64,000 bases of DNA from BOKV01 sp041987205 (GCA_041987205.1 JBHIWX010000002.1:1-64000); one strand, 5' to 3'. Positions 27,038 through 35,843 are shown, counted from the first letter of the stretch. Notes: generated by a model from the letters alone, not told the origin. Numbers and translations are program-made.

Positions 27038-27344
27038 CGGGCGGATCGGCGCGGTTGTTCTGTCGGCGATCCGCATGCTCGCGATCTGCCTTGCCATCTT
27101 CACCGGCTGGCTTCTCGTCTCGGCCGCGATAATGGCCCTGTCCGAGCCGGTGGAGGGCTCGCTCGTGTTCCTCGGAAAGGAAATAAGTCCCGCCGAGCTC
27201 GAGGACGGAACCTCCATCCTGTGGTGGGACGGCCGGTTCGCGGGCCTGACCGGTGAGAAGCAGGGCTGGGTGGCCGGGCTCTATCGCTCGGGCGCGCTTC
27301 TGGTTCTGCCGCGCCGCCGTCAGTCCTGCCTGTCGCTGCGCTGA
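27027..27344 (+). CDS. Small membrane-anchored protein
   Basis: 105 residues from ATG 27027, overlapping the end of the previous gene by 11 bases; last gene of the four-gene operon. One membrane helix (about 15-38), then a short exported domain with EGSLVFLGKEISPAELEDGTSILWWDGRFAGL. Function unknown. A TTG at 27015 is an alternative start. Confidence 0.6.
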   Translation: MTISGRIGAVVLSAIRMLAICLAIFTGWLLVSAAIMALSEPVEGSLVFLGKEISPAELEDGTSILWWDGRFAGLTGEKQGWVAGLYRSGALLVLPRRRQSCLSLR

Positions 27345-27368
27345 CCGAAAATAGATCAGTGCATGACG

Positions 27369-27401
27369 CATGCGGCGGTTTGCCTGCGGTTGCGCCGCAT
27401 G
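27369..27401. repeat. 9-bp inverted repeat between two operons
   Basis: CATGCGGCG (27369-27377) and CGCCGCATG (27393-27401) around a 15-base loop, 24 bases after the FAD operon. No T-run follows; it may be a factor-dependent terminator or an RNA stability element. Confidence 0.4.
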
Positions 27402-27441
27402 AAATAGTCGCGCGTCCAACGCAGCGGTGCAGGGCGGTTTG

Positions 27442-30231
27442 ATGGAATTTCTGTTCGTATTGCTCGGTCTCGGCTTCTTCGCCCTGCCCATCATCTCCCT
27501 TATCGTTGCATTGTCCGGCCGCAGCGAACGACAGGCGCAAAGTGCCCGTCTCAAGCAGCTTGCTGGCGATCTCGCCAGTCTGCGCGATGAAGTCGGCCGC
27601 TTGCGTTCACGGCTCGCTGACGCGAGCTCCGGGGAAACGCCTCTCGAACCTGCGCCCGAACCGTCCCATGAGCCGGCCCGGACGCAAGCAGCACCGACAC
27701 CGCCGGAGCGGGTCGTCTCGGAACCTGTTGCGCCCGAAAGCGTGCCGCCGGCCGAGCCCGTGGCGTTTGAGCAGGCGCACGCGGCATCCGCCAGCGTGCC
27801 CGAACCTTCCGCTCCCGAAAAAGCGCAGCCCCGCCGTCGATCGCCGGTCGATCTGGAGAGCGCCATCGGCGCGCGCTGGAGCGTCATCGTCGGCGGCATC
27901 GCCGTGGCGCTCGGCGCGGTCTTTCTGGTGCGCTACACGATCGAGGCCGGCCTGCTCGGCCCGCAGGCTCGCATTGCGTTGGGCGCGCTGTTCTCCGCCT
28001 TCCTGTTCGCCGCCGGCGAATGGCTGCGCCGCCGCGACCAGGCTTTCTCGATCGCTGCCATCCCCAATGCCGACATTCCGGGCATCCTCACCGGTGCCGG
28101 CTCGGTGGCCGCCTTCGCCACGGTCTATGCGGCGTACGCGATTTACGGCTTTGTCGGCCCGGCCATCGCCTTCGTGCTGTTGACTCTGGTCGGCCTCGCC
28201 AGCCTCGCGCTGTCGGCGTTGCACGGCCCGAAACTGGCCGCGCTCGGCGTCGTCGGCGCTTATGCCACGCCGCTGCTGGTCTCGACCGAAGCGCCCAATC
28301 CGCTGGCGCTCGCCGCTCATGTGCTGGTCGTTACCGCCGCCGTGATGGGCACGGCACGCCTGCGCAGCTGGTTGTGGCTCGCCTTCTGCGGCGTAGCCGG
28401 CGGGGCAGGCTGGACCACGTTTGCCGCATGGATGGATGGACCGTTGGTGCCATTATCGAGCTTCCTGCTACTCGCCGGACTTGCGATTATTCTCGCCGCG
28501 ACCTTCTGCTGGCAGACGACCGAGCGGCCAGTGCCTATGCGCGACCTCCCGGAAGACGGTCCCTCGATCGCCGCCTTCGGGCTGCTTGCATTCGTGTTTC
28601 TTGTCCATGTCGCCACGAATGATGCTCTCTGGATTGTGCCGTCCGGTATGGCGATCTCCCTGATCGCATTGGCCTGCGCGGCCATTTGGCCCGCTTTTGT
28701 TGCGCTTTCGGTGCCGGCCGCAGCGGTCGTCCTGATCGCCGTTTCGGGAGTTGATCTCGAGCAGCTTGTACGGCCGGGAATCGATACGTTCGACGCGATT
28801 CGCAACGGACTCGCCCCGCCAAACATTCAGGGCTACCTGCTCAAGGTATTTGTTCTTTCGATACCGGTCGGCGTTGGCGCGGTTTGGGCCGCGTGGCGCT
28901 ACGGTACAAGTGCGAAAGGGTCCGCCGGCTGGCTGGCAACGGTCGCCGCGGCGATCGGCTTCTTTACGCTGGTGATCGCCTATATGCGCATCGCACCGTT
29001 CGAGACCCGACCGGTCTTCGGCGCGGCCGGTCTCTTGCTGGCGCTGATTTTCGCCGGCATCACCGAAAGCTTCATCCGCCTCGACCGGGAGGACAACAAG
29101 GCCCCCGCGCCGGCCGCCTTCGCCGTTGGGGCCATCGCCAGCCTGTGCTTCGCCATCGCCGTCTCGCTCGATGCCGGCTGGATGCCGCTTGCCTTCGCGC
29201 TGGCCTCGCTCGGCATCGCCTGGGTCTACACCTGGCGTCCGGTGTGGGTGCTGCCATATTTGTCCGTCGCCGCCGCCATCATTGCCGTCGGCACGTTGTT
29301 GGCCAGCATGCCGTTCGACCCCGAATCGATCGGCACGACGCCGGTCGTGAACAAGCTCATCCTGCTGTTGGGCCTGCCGGCCGGCGTGATGATCGCGGCG
29401 GGAGAGGTTCTGCGCAGGTTCGGCAAGGAAATTCTTGGCGGTGTCGTCTCGGCCATCGGGCTTGCGATTGCGGGCCTGTTCGTAAGCCTCGAAATCCGGC
29501 ACTGGCTGAACGATGGCAACATCGACGCGCGCGGGTTCAGCCTCGCCGAGGCCGCTGCACAGGCACTGGCCGCCATGGGCTTTACGGCCGGTCTCCAGCG
29601 TATCGGCACCTGGTCGGGCGTGGCGATCTACCGGCATGCAGCGACGGTAGCCTCCGCCATCGGCGCGCTCTTGATCGCCTTAGGCCTGCTGTTACGCGCC
29701 AATCCTTATTTAAGCGGAGAGCGCGTCGGGGCGACCCCAGTCTTCAACATGCTCCTGCCGGGCTATCTGTTGACCGGGCTTGCTGCAGCAGGGATTGCCC
29801 TGCAATCGCGCGGCGAACGCCCGCGCTGGTTCACGCTGGGTTATGCGGCGCTCTCCGGCCTGCTGCTCTTTGCCTTCATCAGCCTCACGGTGCGTCACGC
29901 CTGGCAGGGCACCAGCCTCGGCATGTTCCGCTCCACGAGCGATGGCGAGTTCTGGACCTATTCCGCCGTCTGGCTCGTCGCCGGTGCGGCGGTCCTGTTG
30001 CTGGGCCTGTGGCTGAAATCCCTGCCGATACGTGCCGCCTCCGGCCTGCTGATCGCGCTCACTGTGTGCAAGGTCTTCGTGCTCGACACGGCGGAACTCA
30101 CCGGCTTCCTGCGCGCGCTGTCCTTCATCGGGCTGGGCCTGTCCCTGCTCGCCATCGGCCGGCTCTACCAGCGCCTGTTGCGGGTCCGGGTTGGCGGCGG
30201 GCCGCCCGCCGGCACGGCGGATGACGCATGA
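27442..30231 (+). CDS. DUF2339 polytopic membrane protein
   Basis: 929 residues from ATG 27442; a GTG five codons earlier is possible. One N-terminal helix, then a coiled-coil stretch (SARLKQLAGDLASLRDEVGRLRSRLAD, about 38-64), a Pro/Ala/Glu-rich linker to about 135, then RSPVDLESAIGARWSVIVGGIAVALGAVFLVRY, the conserved entry of DUF2339, and more than 20 further membrane segments to the end. Function unknown; the size and topology suggest a channel, transporter or envelope scaffold. Coupled by ATGA overlap to the next small gene, then a terminator. Confidence 0.85.
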   Translation: MEFLFVLLGLGFFALPIISLIVALSGRSERQAQSARLKQLAGDLASLRDEVGRLRSRLADASSGETPLEPAPEPSHEPARTQAAPTPPERVVSEPVAPESVPPAEPVAFEQAHAASASVPEPSAPEKAQPRRRSPVDLESAIGARWSVIVGGIAVALGAVFLVRYTIEAGLLGPQARIALGALFSAFLFAAGEWLRRRDQAFSIAAIPNADIPGILTGAGSVAAFATVYAAYAIYGFVGPAIAFVLLTLVGLASLALSALHGPKLAALGVVGAYATPLLVSTEAPNPLALAAHVLVVTAAVMGTARLRSWLWLAFCGVAGGAGWTTFAAWMDGPLVPLSSFLLLAGLAIILAATFCWQTTERPVPMRDLPEDGPSIAAFGLLAFVFLVHVATNDALWIVPSGMAISLIALACAAIWPAFVALSVPAAAVVLIAVSGVDLEQLVRPGIDTFDAIRNGLAPPNIQGYLLKVFVLSIPVGVGAVWAAWRYGTSAKGSAGWLATVAAAIGFFTLVIAYMRIAPFETRPVFGAAGLLLALIFAGITESFIRLDREDNKAPAPAAFAVGAIASLCFAIAVSLDAGWMPLAFALASLGIAWVYTWRPVWVLPYLSVAAAIIAVGTLLASMPFDPESIGTTPVVNKLILLLGLPAGVMIAAGEVLRRFGKEILGGVVSAIGLAIAGLFVSLEIRHWLNDGNIDARGFSLAEAAAQALAAMGFTAGLQRIGTWSGVAIYRHAATVASAIGALLIALGLLLRANPYLSGERVGATPVFNMLLPGYLLTGLAAAGIALQSRGERPRWFTLGYAALSGLLLFAFISLTVRHAWQGTSLGMFRSTSDGEFWTYSAVWLVAGAAVLLLGLWLKSLPIRAASGLLIALTVCKVFVLDTAELTGFLRALSFIGLGLSLLAIGRLYQRLLRVRVGGGPPAGTADDA

Positions 30232-30464
30232 ATGGCCTGACGCTATTCGGTCTCGTCGCTGTCAGTCTGATGCTGGTGTTCTATGCGCTCGAAAAGCGCA
30301 GCAACTGGTTCGTGCTTGCCTTCGCGGGCGCATGCCTGCTAGCCTCGGTCTACGGGTTCCTCTCCGGAGCCTGGCCCTTCGGTGTGCTGGAGGCAGTCTG
30401 GGCGTTTGTTGCCTTGCATCGCTGGCATGGCAGCCATCGCCAGAATGCTGCTCGCAAGACTTGA
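30228..30464 (+). CDS. Small two-helix membrane protein
   Basis: 78 residues; ATG overlaps the stop of the DUF2339 gene. Two to three hydrophobic segments (about 4-18, 27-45, 48-62) and a basic C-terminus RWHGSHRQNAARKT. Function unknown; coupling implies association with the DUF2339 protein. The first putative NadQ operator begins two bases after its stop codon. Confidence 0.65.
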   Translation: MNGLTLFGLVAVSLMLVFYALEKRSNWFVLAFAGACLLASVYGFLSGAWPFGVLEAVWAFVALHRWHGSHRQNAARKT

Positions 30465-30465
30465 T

Positions 30466-30485
30466 TATGCTCAGGTGAGAGCATA
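30466..30485. promoter_or_regulatory. Putative NadQ operator, distal site
   Basis: TATGCTC (30466-30472) and GAGCATA (30479-30485) form perfect 7-bp inverted arms with six bases between. The same arms recur at 30529-30547 before nadA. A NadQ-family gene lies in the same window. The site is seen directly; the regulator assignment is inferred. Confidence 0.65.
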
Positions 30486-30495
30486 AATTGAACCT

Positions 30496-30519
30496 GTCCG
30501 TTTTAACGGACTTGTTTTT
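30496..30519 (+). terminator. Rho-independent terminator of the DUF2339 operon
   Basis: GTCCGT (30496-30501), loop TTTA, ACGGAC (30506-30511), then TTGTTTTT. It lies between the two putative NadQ sites and separates the membrane-protein operon from nadA. Confidence 0.75.
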
Positions 30520-30528
30520 CGTCCCTGT

Positions 30529-30547
30529 TATACTCAATTTGAGCATA
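30529..30547. promoter_or_regulatory. Putative NadQ operator, proximal site, overlapping a -10-like element
   Basis: TATACTCAATTTGAGCATA: arms TATACTCAA and TTGAGCATA with one mismatch around a central T. TATACT within it resembles a -10 hexamer, so binding would block transcription of nadA, whose ATG is 18 bases further on. Confidence 0.7.
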
Positions 30548-30565
30548 TAGGGAGAGGAGGCCAGA

Positions 30566-31657
30566 ATGAGCGTTGAAAATCAGGTAGTTACCGGCGAAAA
30601 AGCCACCATGCGCGAGGCGAAGAGCGCCGCCGAGAAATTCGGCGTGCTCGAAATGCCGCCGCTCGACTACACCGAGGAGGTGGCCCGCGAGACCGCGCAT
30701 CTCTACGAGAAGGTGAGCCATCACATCCCGGAGATCGAGTGGCCGGTCCATGCGCCCTATGTCTACTGGATCAACAAGCTCAAGAAGGAACGCGGCGCGG
30801 TCATCCTAGCCCATAATTACCAGACGCCGGAGATTTTCCACTGCGTCTCGGACTTCCGGGGCGACTCGCTCCAGCTCGCCCGAGAGGCGACGATGGTCGA
30901 CGAGGAAATCATCGTCCAGTGCGGCGTCCACTTCATGGCCGAGACTTCGAAGCTGCTGAACCCGGAAAAGACGGTGCTCATCCCCGACATGCGCGCCGGC
31001 TGCTCGCTTGCCGAATCGATTACCGGCGCCGATGTGCGCCTGCTGCGCGAGCGCTATCCGGGCGTGCCCATCGTCACCTATGTCAACACTTCCGCCGACG
31101 TGAAGGCCGAGTCCGACATCTGCTGCACCTCGTCCAACGCGGTGCGCGTGGTCGAGAGCTTCGAGTCCGACACGGTGCTGCTGATCCCGGATGAGTTTCT
31201 GGCGCAGAACGTCGCGCGGCTGACCTCCAAGAAGATCCTCACCTGGAAGGGCCATTGCGAGGTGCATGAGCGCTTCACGGCCGAGGAACTGCTCGCCTAC
31301 AAGGAAGCAGATCCCTCGATCGAGATCATCGCGCATCCCGAATGCCCGACCTCCGTCGTCGACATCGCCGACTACACCGGTTCGACCTCGGGCATGATCG
31401 AATATGCCACGCACAGGAAGCCCGGCGCCAAGGTGCTGCTGGTCACCGAATGCTCCATGGCCTCGAACATCGAGCAGTCGGCGCCCGGCGTGCAGTTCAT
31501 CAAGCCGTGCAATCTGTGCCCGCACATGAAGCGCATCACGCTGCCGAAGATCCTCGAAAGCCTCGTCTACATGAAGGAAGAGGTGCTGGTGGATCCCGAA
31601 ACGGCCGCGCGCGCCAAACTCGCCGTCGAGCGCATGGTCAATCTGAAGACGAACTGA
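30566..31657 (+). CDS. nadA: Quinolinate synthase A
   Basis: 363 residues; excellent ribosome site GGAGAGGAGG. Condenses iminoaspartate with dihydroxyacetone phosphate to quinolinate, using a 4Fe-4S cluster. AHNYQTPEIFHCVSDFRGDSL is the family signature; likely cluster ligands are Cys119 (VQCGVHFMAE), Cys231 (GHCEVHE) and Cys318 (CNLCPHMK). First gene of nadABC, the de novo NAD route from aspartate. The leader carries two inverted repeats read here as NadQ sites. Confidence 0.96.
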   Translation: MSVENQVVTGEKATMREAKSAAEKFGVLEMPPLDYTEEVARETAHLYEKVSHHIPEIEWPVHAPYVYWINKLKKERGAVILAHNYQTPEIFHCVSDFRGDSLQLAREATMVDEEIIVQCGVHFMAETSKLLNPEKTVLIPDMRAGCSLAESITGADVRLLRERYPGVPIVTYVNTSADVKAESDICCTSSNAVRVVESFESDTVLLIPDEFLAQNVARLTSKKILTWKGHCEVHERFTAEELLAYKEADPSIEIIAHPECPTSVVDIADYTGSTSGMIEYATHRKPGAKVLLVTECSMASNIEQSAPGVQFIKPCNLCPHMKRITLPKILESLVYMKEEVLVDPETAARAKLAVERMVNLKTN

Positions 31658-31683
31658 AGGGGCGATGGCGTCTTGTGCCAATA

Positions 31684-31795
31684 CCCTCCCCCTTGTGGGG
31701 AGAGTGGACCGGCGAAGCCGGGCCGGGTGGGGGTCGAAACTCTCCCGGTTCGGTGTGACACCCCCACCCCTGACCCCTCCCCACAAGGGGGAGGG
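31684..31795. repeat. Palindromic intergenic repeat element between nadA and nadB
   Basis: An 18-bp perfect inverted repeat at the ends (CCCTCCCCCTTGTGGGGA, 31684-31701; complement at 31778-31795) encloses GGGTGGGGGT and ACCCCCACCC as an inner pair and a CCGGC-GAA-GCCGG hairpin. The 112-base unit can fold as a cruciform with side arms, like the palindromic elements scattered in rhizobial intergenic DNA. It sits inside the operon, so the transcript carries it. Confidence 0.85.
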
Positions 31796-31827
31796 GGATT
31801 CGAACCTCTGTGCCGGGATCGCAAACC

Positions 31828-33435
31828 ATGCCCTCCAAGCAAGCTGACCTCTTTCCTCCCATATCCTGGACCGGCATCGACGATGTCGTCATCGTCGGTG
31901 GCGGGCTAGCCGGGCTGTTCTGCGCCCTCAAGCTTTCGCCGCGTCCCGTCACGGTGATCGCCGCCGCGCCCATCGGGCAGGGCGCTTCTTCCGCGTGGGC
32001 GCAGGCCGGCATCGCTGCCGCGGTCTCCAAGGGCGACACGGTGGAAAAGCATCTGGCCGACACGCTGGCCGCCGGCGACGGCATCGTCGACGAGAAGATC
32101 GCCCGGCTGATGGCCTCTCAGGCCGCCGACCGCATCCACGATCTGCTCGAATATGGCGTGCCCTTCGATCGCGACCTTGAAGGCAAGCTCGTCACCTCGC
32201 GAGAGGCCGCGCATTCCGAAAACAGGGTGGTGCGCGTGCGTGGCGACATGGCCGGCCGCGCCATCATGGAGGCGCTGGTCGCCGCCGTGCGTTCCACGCC
32301 CTCCATCCGCCTGATGGAAGGCTATGTTGCGGAGGAGATCGTCACCTCCGGCCGCTTCGTCGAGGGCATCATCGCCCGTCCCGACGGTGGCGCCTCGCCT
32401 CGCCGCATCCAGTTTCCCGCCCGCGCCGTGGTCATGGCCTCGGGCGGTGTCGGTGCGCTCTACGCGGTGACCACCAATCCGCGCGAGGCGCGCGGTGGCG
32501 GCTGCGGCATGGCCGCGCGCGCCGGCGCCGTGATCGCCGATCCCGAATTCGTCCAGTTCCATCCCACCGCCATCGATGTCGGCAAGGATCCCGCGCCGCT
32601 TGCCACCGAGGCACTGCGCGGCGAGGGCTGCACGCTGCTCAATTCCGCCGGCGAGCGTTTCATGCTGAAGATCGATCCGGCCGGCGAACTCGCCCCGCGC
32701 GACATCGTCGCCAGAGGGATTTTCCGCGAGGTCAAGGCCGGCAGGGGCGCATTCCTCGATTGCCGCACGGCCGTCGGCTCGCATTTCGCCGAGGAATTCC
32801 CGACCGTCTACGGCTATTGCCGCGATGCCGGCATCGACCCGGTAACCGATCTGATCCCCGTCGTGCCGGCCGCGCATTACCACATGGGCGGCGTGCTGAC
32901 CGACGCCGACGGCCGCACCACGCTCGACGGTCTGTGGGCTTGTGGAGAGGTCACGTCCACCGGCGCGCACGGCGCCAACCGGCTGGCCTCCAACTCCCTG
33001 CTCGAAGCGGTGGTCTTCGCCGGTCGCATCGCCGCCGACATTTCGGGCCTGTTGCCGACGCCCAAGACCAATCCCTGGATCGACCGTTCGGGGGAGCGCG
33101 ACGCCGTCGAGGGCGAGGGCGATACCGAGGCGATGACGAAGCTGCGCAGGATCATGAGCGCCGATGTCGGCGTCATCCGCAATGGCGAGGGCCTCAAGGA
33201 TGCGATCCGACAGATCGCCGCGCTGGAACGCATCAACCGCTCGGCCCGCTTCCGCAACACGCTGACGACGGCCAAGATGATCGCCACCGCCGCGCTGAAG
33301 CGCGAGGAGAGTCGGGGCGGCCATTTCCGCGAGGATTTTCCGCAGGAAAAGCCGGAATGGCACCACCGCACCTTCATGACGCTCGACGAGGCCAATGCGG
33401 TCGTCGCCGAGGTCACGGCGCGGGAGCCGGCGTGA
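31828..33435 (+). CDS. nadB: L-aspartate oxidase
   Basis: 535 residues from ATG 31828 (a GTG at 31810 also opens the frame). FAD enzyme oxidising aspartate to iminoaspartate for NadA. Rossmann motif VVIVGGGLAGLFCAL near the N-terminus, HSENRVVRVRGDMAG, QFHPTAI, GEGCTLLNSAGERFM, and HYHMGGVLTDADGRTT with GEVTSTGAHGANRLASNSLLE are the fumarate-reductase-type flavoprotein signatures. Second gene of nadABC; the gap before it is filled by the palindromic repeat. Confidence 0.95.
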   Translation: MPSKQADLFPPISWTGIDDVVIVGGGLAGLFCALKLSPRPVTVIAAAPIGQGASSAWAQAGIAAAVSKGDTVEKHLADTLAAGDGIVDEKIARLMASQAADRIHDLLEYGVPFDRDLEGKLVTSREAAHSENRVVRVRGDMAGRAIMEALVAAVRSTPSIRLMEGYVAEEIVTSGRFVEGIIARPDGGASPRRIQFPARAVVMASGGVGALYAVTTNPREARGGGCGMAARAGAVIADPEFVQFHPTAIDVGKDPAPLATEALRGEGCTLLNSAGERFMLKIDPAGELAPRDIVARGIFREVKAGRGAFLDCRTAVGSHFAEEFPTVYGYCRDAGIDPVTDLIPVVPAAHYHMGGVLTDADGRTTLDGLWACGEVTSTGAHGANRLASNSLLEAVVFAGRIAADISGLLPTPKTNPWIDRSGERDAVEGEGDTEAMTKLRRIMSADVGVIRNGEGLKDAIRQIAALERINRSARFRNTLTTAKMIATAALKREESRGGHFREDFPQEKPEWHHRTFMTLDEANAVVAEVTAREPA

Positions 33436-33457
33436 TGGCGCTGGCAACGCCATCTCC

Positions 33458-33486
33458 GATTGCCTCCCCCTTGTGGGGAGGCAATC
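33458..33486. repeat. Hairpin sharing the core of the nadA-nadB repeat
   Basis: GATTGCCTCCCC (33458-33469), loop CTTGT, GGGGAGGCAATC (33475-33486): a perfect 12-bp stem. The 17-base core CTCCCCCTTGTGGGGAG is identical to the left arm of the larger element at 31684, so this looks like a solo arm or a remnant, extended by new flanking complementarity. No T-run follows. Confidence 0.75.
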
Positions 33487-33517
33487 TGCGATCCGTAACC
33501 GAAAGGAATCCCGCCTG

Positions 33518-34393
33518 ATGTCCGCGTCCTTCCTGCCGCAATTGCCGAACCTGCTGGTTGAGGACGCGGTGCGTGCCGCGCTGGCCGAGGATCTGGGCCG
33601 TGCCGGCGACGTCACCTCGAACGCCACCATTCCGCCCGATGCGACGGCCGAATGCGTGCTCGCGACCCGCGAGGATGGCATACTGAGCGGCCTGCCGCTG
33701 GCCGAGGCCGCCTTTAGGCTGATGGATGCGCACATCATTTTCGACGCGAAATTCGCCGATGGCGACGCGGTTAAGGCCGGCGACGTTGTCGCGCGCATCA
33801 AGGGCAATGCCCGCGCGGTACTGGCCGGCGAACGCGTCGCGCTGAACTATCTGATGCGCATGTCGGGCATCGCGACGCATACCGCGCGCTTCCAGCGCGA
33901 GATCGCCCACACCCATGCGAAGATCTGCTGCACGCGCAAGACGGTGCCGGGCCATCGCGCCTTCGACAAATACGCGGTGAAATGCGGTGGCGGCGCCAAC
34001 CACCGTTTCGGTCTCGATGACGCTATCTTGATCAAGGACAACCACATCGCCGTGTGCGGCGGGGTGAAGCTGGCGATCGACCGCGCCCGCGCCTTTGCCG
34101 GCCATCTCGTCGCCGTCGAGGTCGAGGCCGACAATCTCGACCAGTTCGCCGAGGCGCTGACCGCCGCGCCCGATGCCGTGCTGCTCGACAATATGGGCCC
34201 GGACATGCTCGCCGAGGCCGTCGCGATCAACCGCAGGGACAATGGTGGCCGCGTGAAGCTGGAAGCCTCCGGCAATGTCGATATCGACACCGTGAAGGCG
34301 ATTGCGGAAGCCGGCGTCGACTACATCTCGACCTCGAAGATCACCATGGCCGCGCCGACCCTCGATCTCGGGCTCGACATCGCGGTGCGCTGA
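33518..34393 (+). CDS. nadC: Nicotinate-nucleotide pyrophosphorylase (quinolinate phosphoribosyltransferase)
   Basis: 291 residues from ATG 33518 with GAAAGGA upstream. Converts quinolinate and PRPP to nicotinate mononucleotide. Visible: ALAEDLGRAGDVTS, LNYLMRMSGIAT, the substrate-binding stretch CTRKTVPGHRAFDKYAVKCGGGANHR, LIKDNHI and VEVEADN, and the C-terminal LEASGNVDIDTV and GVDYISTSKIT. Third gene of nadABC. Confidence 0.97.
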   Translation: MSASFLPQLPNLLVEDAVRAALAEDLGRAGDVTSNATIPPDATAECVLATREDGILSGLPLAEAAFRLMDAHIIFDAKFADGDAVKAGDVVARIKGNARAVLAGERVALNYLMRMSGIATHTARFQREIAHTHAKICCTRKTVPGHRAFDKYAVKCGGGANHRFGLDDAILIKDNHIAVCGGVKLAIDRARAFAGHLVAVEVEADNLDQFAEALTAAPDAVLLDNMGPDMLAEAVAINRRDNGGRVKLEASGNVDIDTVKAIAEAGVDYISTSKITMAAPTLDLGLDIAVR

Positions 34394-34451
34394 ACAACGG
34401 CGCTTTGCCCTTGATGGCGAGTGCCGCCCGCCTGTGCGATACTCGCTTTGC

Positions 34452-35183
34452 ATGAGCGCGCTCTATGACACGATCGGCCTGAACTACACGGACCTGCGAC
34501 GGCCCGATCCGCGCATCGCCCGGCAGATCGATGCGGCGCTGGGCGAGGCGCAATCCGTGCTGAATGTCGGCGCGGGCGCCGGTGCCTACGAGCCTTCCGG
34601 ACGCCACATCACGGCGGTCGAGCCCTCGGCGGAGATGATCGCGCAGCGGCCCGCTTCGGAAGCGACCGTCATCCAGGCAAACGCCGAAGACCTGCCCTTC
34701 GAGGATGACAGTTTCGACGCGGCCATGGCGATCCTGACCATCCACCACTGGTTGGACAAGGCGAAGGGCGTTTCCGAGATGCGCCGCGTGTCGCGCGGCC
34801 CGGTCGTCTTCCTGACTCACGATCCGTCGTTTCGCGGGCTCTGGCTCACTGAGTATTTTCCAGGCCTGATCGCCGCCGACGACGGCAAGATGCCGCCATT
34901 GGCTGAGTTCGAACGCTGGCTCGGACCAGTCGCGATCTCGCCCGTTCCCGTGCCGCATGATTGCACGGACGGCTTTCTTGCCGCCTATTGGCGCCGGCCG
35001 GCAGCCTATCTCGATGAGCGGGTGCGCGCAGCCATGTCGCCCTTCTGGGCGCTCGGCGACATCACGCGGGAACTGGCAAAGCTGGAGACTGATCTCGCAA
35101 GCGGCGAATGGGAGCGGCGCCACGAGCATCTTCTTGGCCTCGACGCGCTCGATTGCGGCTACCGGCTGGTGGTCGCCTCGTGA
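34452..35183 (+). CDS. Class I SAM-dependent methyltransferase
   Basis: 243 residues from ATG 34452, 58 bases after nadC. SAM-binding motif I VLNVGAGAGAYEP, motif II ITAVEPSAEMIAQ, motif III EDLPFEDDSFDAAMAILTIHHW, as in Methyltransf_11 enzymes of the UbiE/SmtA type. Methyl acceptor unknown. Possibly the last gene of the nad transcript, but no NAD-related role is known. Confidence 0.85.
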   Translation: MSALYDTIGLNYTDLRRPDPRIARQIDAALGEAQSVLNVGAGAGAYEPSGRHITAVEPSAEMIAQRPASEATVIQANAEDLPFEDDSFDAAMAILTIHHWLDKAKGVSEMRRVSRGPVVFLTHDPSFRGLWLTEYFPGLIAADDGKMPPLAEFERWLGPVAISPVPVPHDCTDGFLAAYWRRPAAYLDERVRAAMSPFWALGDITRELAKLETDLASGEWERRHEHLLGLDALDCGYRLVVAS

Positions 35184-35327
35184 GGTCGTACAGACTCTGC
35201 ACGCCTGCATTTCAGACCTGAATAAAATGTGACTTGCCGAATTTTCATTCGTGCCGAAAACTTCACCAGTCCCGAACCGGGATACCAGTTTCAAACAGGG
35301 GAGGACGGGCTGCAGGAGTAGTCGGCA

Positions 35328-35720
35328 ATGGACAAGATTCGCGAAACCGCCATGTTCTGTGTGGGAAGGGCGGTTATGTTCGCCACGATTGCCGTCTCGC
35401 TGGTCATGCTCTCCTTCGCCTTCGACCCCGCCACCGCGCTGAAGGCCGGCGGCACCATGGCGCTGACCGTCGCCGCCATCCTGCTCTGGTTTGCCCAGAC
35501 CGCGCATCGCCGCAGGCCGAAGGACACCGAAACCTGGCTCCTCCTCAAGGATGACTCCCGCCCGGCGGGCGAGCATGGCGCGAGACTGTTCGCCTCCGTG
35601 ATGGAGGAAGTCTATCTCTTCTTCGCCGCGCGCGCCTTTGCCGTCGCCATCACGCTGATCGCCGGCGGTCTGCTGTTGTCGCTCCTGGGTGTGCGTACCT
35701 CGTTCATACCGGGGCTCTGA
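35328..35720 (+). CDS. Membrane protein of unknown function
   Basis: 130 residues; ATG 35328 preceded by CAGGAG. Three hydrophobic helices (about 16-33, 41-58, 100-122) with a cytoplasmic loop RRRPKDTETWLLLKDDSRPAGEHGARLFASVMEEVYLFFAARAFA between the second and third. Conserved-looking charged loop but no recognised family. Stands alone between the methyltransferase and a secreted protein. Confidence 0.65.
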   Translation: MDKIRETAMFCVGRAVMFATIAVSLVMLSFAFDPATALKAGGTMALTVAAILLWFAQTAHRRRPKDTETWLLLKDDSRPAGEHGARLFASVMEEVYLFFAARAFAVAITLIAGGLLLSLLGVRTSFIPGL

Positions 35721-35795
35721 CGCCGAGTTCCCCTGGGTTTCCCCAACGTCATTGTGCGCTGCAGCATTTTTCTTGCATCCCGTCGGGAATCGGGG

Positions 35796-35843
35796 GATGC
35801 TGAGCATCAGGGTGTTTCAGGTTGTGTCGGATACGAACCTGAA
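35796..35843. repeat. Two adjacent inverted repeats in an intergenic region
   Basis: GATGCTGAGCATC (35796-35808) is a perfect palindrome around a central base. TTCAGGTT (35816-35823) and AACCTGAA (35836-35843) form an 8-bp stem. The first contains the TGAGCAT half-site of the putative NadQ operators but at a different spacing. The 35721-35987 gap shows nothing else definite. Confidence 0.5.

Noticed and set aside
31906..33807. 633-codon minus-strand open frame
   Set aside because: Antisense shadow of nadB and the start of nadC, both of which carry all family motifs.
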